From: Candidatus Aenigmatarchaeota archaeon
GTDB lineage: Archaea > Aenigmatarchaeota > Aenigmatarchaeia > QMZP01 > JACQNV01
NCBI GenBank assembly: GCA_016202865.1
Contig: JACQNV010000037.1
Coordinates: 1 to 6,849, forward strand
Direction of reading: 5' to 3'
DNA: 6,849 nucleotides
Shown here piece after piece: positions 4,967 to 6,849 of this stretch. Below the pieces are notes generated by a model. It saw only the letters and a program-made list of their open reading frames with translations, was not told the origin of the DNA and did not search any database. The position numbers and the translations under genes are program-made. Numbering within the stretch: position 1 is the first letter of the stretch; every line of letters begins with the position of its first letter.

Positions 4967-5545
4967 ATGAATCACGATAACGATATAATAAACCAGTATA
5001 CTATTAGTTTTTTCGCTGGGTTAGCTTCAGCTATAGCAGTGGTTTTTGCTATTGATAGTTTGGAGAAATTGATAAAAGTTGATTTAGTTGTGGTTATTGT
5101 TGCAACATATTTTATAGGTCTATTTGCAGTTTATATTCTCAATAAATCGAAAGACTATAAGAGATTAAGCAATAAAAAAATGTTCATACTTAAAGAAATA
5201 GCAAAATGCGGATATAGCGGAACAACCAATGCAGGTCTTTTTTCCATATATGAAATTAAATTTCAACCATTATCAAAAAAAGATGGTCAAGAATACCATA
5301 AATACTGGAAAGAGCTTGAGAGTAACAAATTAATAGAATCGGCTATAGGTATAAGTAAGAAAGTAACAAAACATGGATTATTCAACATAAATTTAAAAAC
5401 AATAGCATTAAAAACATTCGTTGCTTTTTCAGGTTTAACCATTTCGATATTGTCAATGTCAAATAATCTACTTATAACAATATTAGGTTTAGTAGTGTTC
5501 ATTGTGGAGATTTTTTCTATTTGGAAAAATAATCTGAGCTTATAG
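4967..5545 (+). CDS. Four-helix membrane protein with winged-helix-like central domain
   Basis: A 192-residue integral membrane protein of no recognised family. Residues are counted from ATG 4967. Hydrophobic segments lie at about 13-31 (SFFAGLASAIAVVFAIDSL), 39-58, 146-164 and 166-185, making two helical hairpins. The loop between them (about 60-145) is polar and basic. Its outline, KKMFILKEIAKCGYSG, then YWKELESNKLIESA, then KKVTKHG, resembles a winged helix: a first helix, a recognition-type helix ending in LI, and a Thr-x-x-Gly wing end. If correct, this would be a membrane-tethered DNA-binding or sensory domain facing the cytoplasm. The start is set by a TATA-like box 26 bp upstream; GTG 4961 is an alternative. 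It is very AT-rich, Lys/Ile/Asn-heavy and unlike the hydrolase gene, consistent with acquired DNA. It converges on the next gene, with 10 bp between stops. Confidence 0.75.
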   Translation: MNHDNDIINQYTISFFAGLASAIAVVFAIDSLEKLIKVDLVVVIVATYFIGLFAVYILNKSKDYKRLSNKKMFILKEIAKCGYSGTTNAGLFSIYEIKFQPLSKKDGQEYHKYWKELESNKLIESAIGISKKVTKHGLFNINLKTIALKTFVAFSGLTISILSMSNNLLITILGLVVFIVEIFSIWKNNLSL

Positions 5546-5548
5546 TTC

Positions 5549-5558
5549 TAGTGCACTA
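5549..5558. repeat. 10-bp perfect palindrome between convergent stops
   Basis: TAGTGCACTA spans the gap between the plus-strand stop at 5545 and the minus-strand stop at 5556-5558, and includes that stop codon. It has no loop, so it is unlikely to be a hairpin terminator. It may simply be chance. Confidence 0.25.
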
Positions 5559-6554
5559 ACTGGTATATCTCTTACTAAAAATACTCAATATTTTATCTAC
5601 AACACGTTCGTGGTTTCTTGACTGAATATTCCTATGAATTTGTTGCTTCACATCCTCAGCAACTTTCATGAGGGAATCTATACATTTATCCAGATGATCG
5701 TAATCTGTAAATAAAATTGGTATTAATGGCACTGGTGAATATATAGTCCTTTTCTGTAAGTCTCTTGGCCTATGTAGATAAATTCCATATCCAATATTCT
5801 CATAGTCTGTAGGTTTATTCTCAGGATCTAATACAACCTTGGCTATTTTCCCCTCAGTTATTACCATTGGAAAGCATATTTCTATGTTTAGGAAAAGTTT
5901 GTTTTTAGATAGTATGTCTAAAATATCTTTTCTACTACTTTGAGACATTTTATATAATGCAGATTTAATATTCGAAAGCTCACCATTTTTCCCAAACTTT
6001 TCTGATATATTAGATATTATTTCGTAAGGTATTTGCATCTCCAATAAACTCTGACCTATTCGATTTTTATTTTCATAATTCCTAAACCTATCTTCCATGA
6101 AATCCAAAACTTCTTCAGTTGCTTTATTCACCTCTTGATCCACTGGTTTGGTGCTAGGGTCACTACTCACTACATTGAAAGCTTGTATACTGTGATCTAC
6201 GCATATTGGAAAATTAAGTTCAGATACATCTTTTACAGAAAAGTAATCTACTAATGGGTCTGAGGCGAATACTATTGGAAATTTCTGTATCACTTCAGGG
6301 TGCGATTTATCGAAAAGGAAAAATAAATAATTTTCCCTACTTTTACAACTAGCGAAAACCTCTACTTGGACTTTTATATTGAGAATATCATCACTAACAT
6401 CTATAGATTTTCTAGCAAACAAATCTAAATCTCTTGATGTTTTGGGTTTACCACCTACATCAACATCTATCCACGTAAAGGGATACGCAATAAATCCTTT
6501 CAGACCAAACTTATTCTTTGATTTAAGTTCCAGAGGGGACCATATTTTATTCAT
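5556..6554 (-). CDS. Unknown protein resembling restriction-endonuclease-fold hypothetical proteins
   Basis: A 332-residue cytoplasmic protein; residues are counted from ATG 6554. The N-terminal domain (about 15-100) has GFIAYPFTWIDVDV, then RDLDLFA (41-47), then VQVEVFASCKSRENYLFF (62-79). This order resembles the PD-(D/E)XK core of a widespread group of hypothetical proteins that read D-x-D followed by ECK and an aromatic FF. Candidate acidic residues are D42 and D44 with K71. The usual Glu before Cys-Lys is Ser69, with E65 nearby. The middle (135-220) is helical and charged. FPMVITEGKIAKVVLD (228-243) resembles the 'fP(v)VfdG-ly' strand seen late in the same proteins. The family assignment is from memory of pattern, not a search. 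A TTG at 6566 is an alternative start. It follows the MFS gene by 42 nt on the same strand and may share its transcript. Confidence 0.7.
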   Translation of the reverse strand: MNKIWSPLELKSKNKFGLKGFIAYPFTWIDVDVGGKPKTSRDLDLFARKSIDVSDDILNIKVQVEVFASCKSRENYLFFLFDKSHPEVIQKFPIVFASDPLVDYFSVKDVSELNFPICVDHSIQAFNVVSSDPSTKPVDQEVNKATEEVLDFMEDRFRNYENKNRIGQSLLEMQIPYEIISNISEKFGKNGELSNIKSALYKMSQSSRKDILDILSKNKLFLNIEICFPMVITEGKIAKVVLDPENKPTDYENIGYGIYLHRPRDLQKRTIYSPVPLIPILFTDYDHLDKCIDSLMKVAEDVKQQIHRNIQSRNHERVVDKILSIFSKRYTS

Positions 6555-6596
6555 TTTTTCTGTCAAATCTTTTCCTGCAGAATTAGCAAACTCAAA

Positions 6597-6848
6597 TCAA
6601 GCTCGAGAATAAATCCGAGTATTCATCTTAACGACAAAAACAATAAGTGCAATTAAAGAAACCAGTGCTGCAAACCCGAACGTGTATTGTGGTCCTAAAT
6701 ATTTCCATAGAAGTCCTGCGATTATTGATGCAGGGAGATAAACTATTCCTGTTGTTAAATTATAGACTCCTATCGCTGTAGCTCTTGTTTGTTTTGTAGA
6801 CAAATCAGAAATGTACGCTTTTGTTTGAGCAGAATCAATTGAATAAAA
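6597..6848 (-). CDS. C-terminal part of a major facilitator superfamily transporter (5' truncated)
   Basis: The frame is open to the right edge and ends at TGA (6599-6597), giving 84 residues of a larger membrane transporter. AQTKAYISDLSTKQTRATA followed by IGVYNLTTGIVYLPASIIAG is the typical MFS loop and helix 11 pattern, with a basic R/K-rich cytoplasmic loop, then a helix starting G-x-Y/N. LLWKYLGPQYTFGF leads into the last helix, LVSLIALIVFVV. The final residues are short and basic, as expected for the cytoplasmic C-terminus. A full MFS protein is around 400 residues, so about four-fifths lies outside the window. The substrate cannot be told; related archaeal and bacterial proteins include drug-efflux types. 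It is the first visible gene of the minus-strand pair leading into the nuclease-like gene. Confidence 0.85.
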   Translation of the reverse strand, partial: FYSIDSAQTKAYISDLSTKQTRATAIGVYNLTTGIVYLPASIIAGLLWKYLGPQYTFGFAALVSLIALIVFVVKMNTRIYSRA

Positions 6849-6849
6849 C

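Noticed and set aside
5549..5558. TAGTGCACTA considered as a bidirectional terminator
   Set aside because: It has no loop and no adjacent T-run on either strand, so only the palindrome itself is reported.

Overview
The window looks archaeal. The best single marker is a class I (archaeal-type) CCA-adding tRNA nucleotidyltransferase at 1149-2570. Several starts also have an AT-rich, TATA-like box centred about 26-28 bp upstream of the start codon, the spacing expected for leaderless archaeal transcripts. Two downstream or internal genes instead carry Shine-Dalgarno sequences (GGAG, AGGAGGTG). TGA, TAA and TAG all act as stops, so the code appears standard. The lineage cannot be fixed from this sequence; a DPANN-type or other uncultivated archaeon is only a guess.

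Left part (1-1073): the 3' end of an unidentified plus-strand gene (3-95) converges on a small minus-strand locus (112-421). That locus is split into a 35-codon and a 69-codon reading frame overlapping by 8 nt, so it is either a frameshifted gene or an overlapping pair. A short divergent promoter region (422-467) leads to a 201-residue unknown protein with a hydrophobic hairpin near its C-terminus.

Core (1149-3657): cca is followed by a 98-residue unknown protein that overlaps its 3' end by 32 nt and has its own Shine-Dalgarno inside cca. Next comes an HD-domain metal-dependent phosphohydrolase with what looks like its own leaderless promoter. A CCA enzyme beside a stand-alone HD protein recalls bacterial CCA enzymes in which both activities sit on one chain. 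A functional link here is inference.

Middle (3665-4960): an alpha/beta hydrolase on the minus strand. Upstream of it and overlapping its start is a 50-codon open frame with a near-perfect Shine-Dalgarno. Its start codon lies in the loop of either of two competing hairpins built from repeated TTGACT/AGTCAA elements. This is the most unusual structure in the window and could be a cis-acting translational switch for the hydrolase. The remaining stretch up to 4966 holds another imperfect hairpin and a TATA-like box for the next gene.

Right part (4967-6849): visibly more AT-rich and accessory-looking. It holds a four-helix membrane protein with a winged-helix-like central domain, facing a minus-strand pair made of a truncated MFS transporter and a protein resembling restriction-endonuclease-fold hypothetical proteins. 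In the latter, the expected Glu-Cys-Lys appears as Ser-Cys-Lys. No tRNA, rRNA, CRISPR array or insertion sequence was seen.
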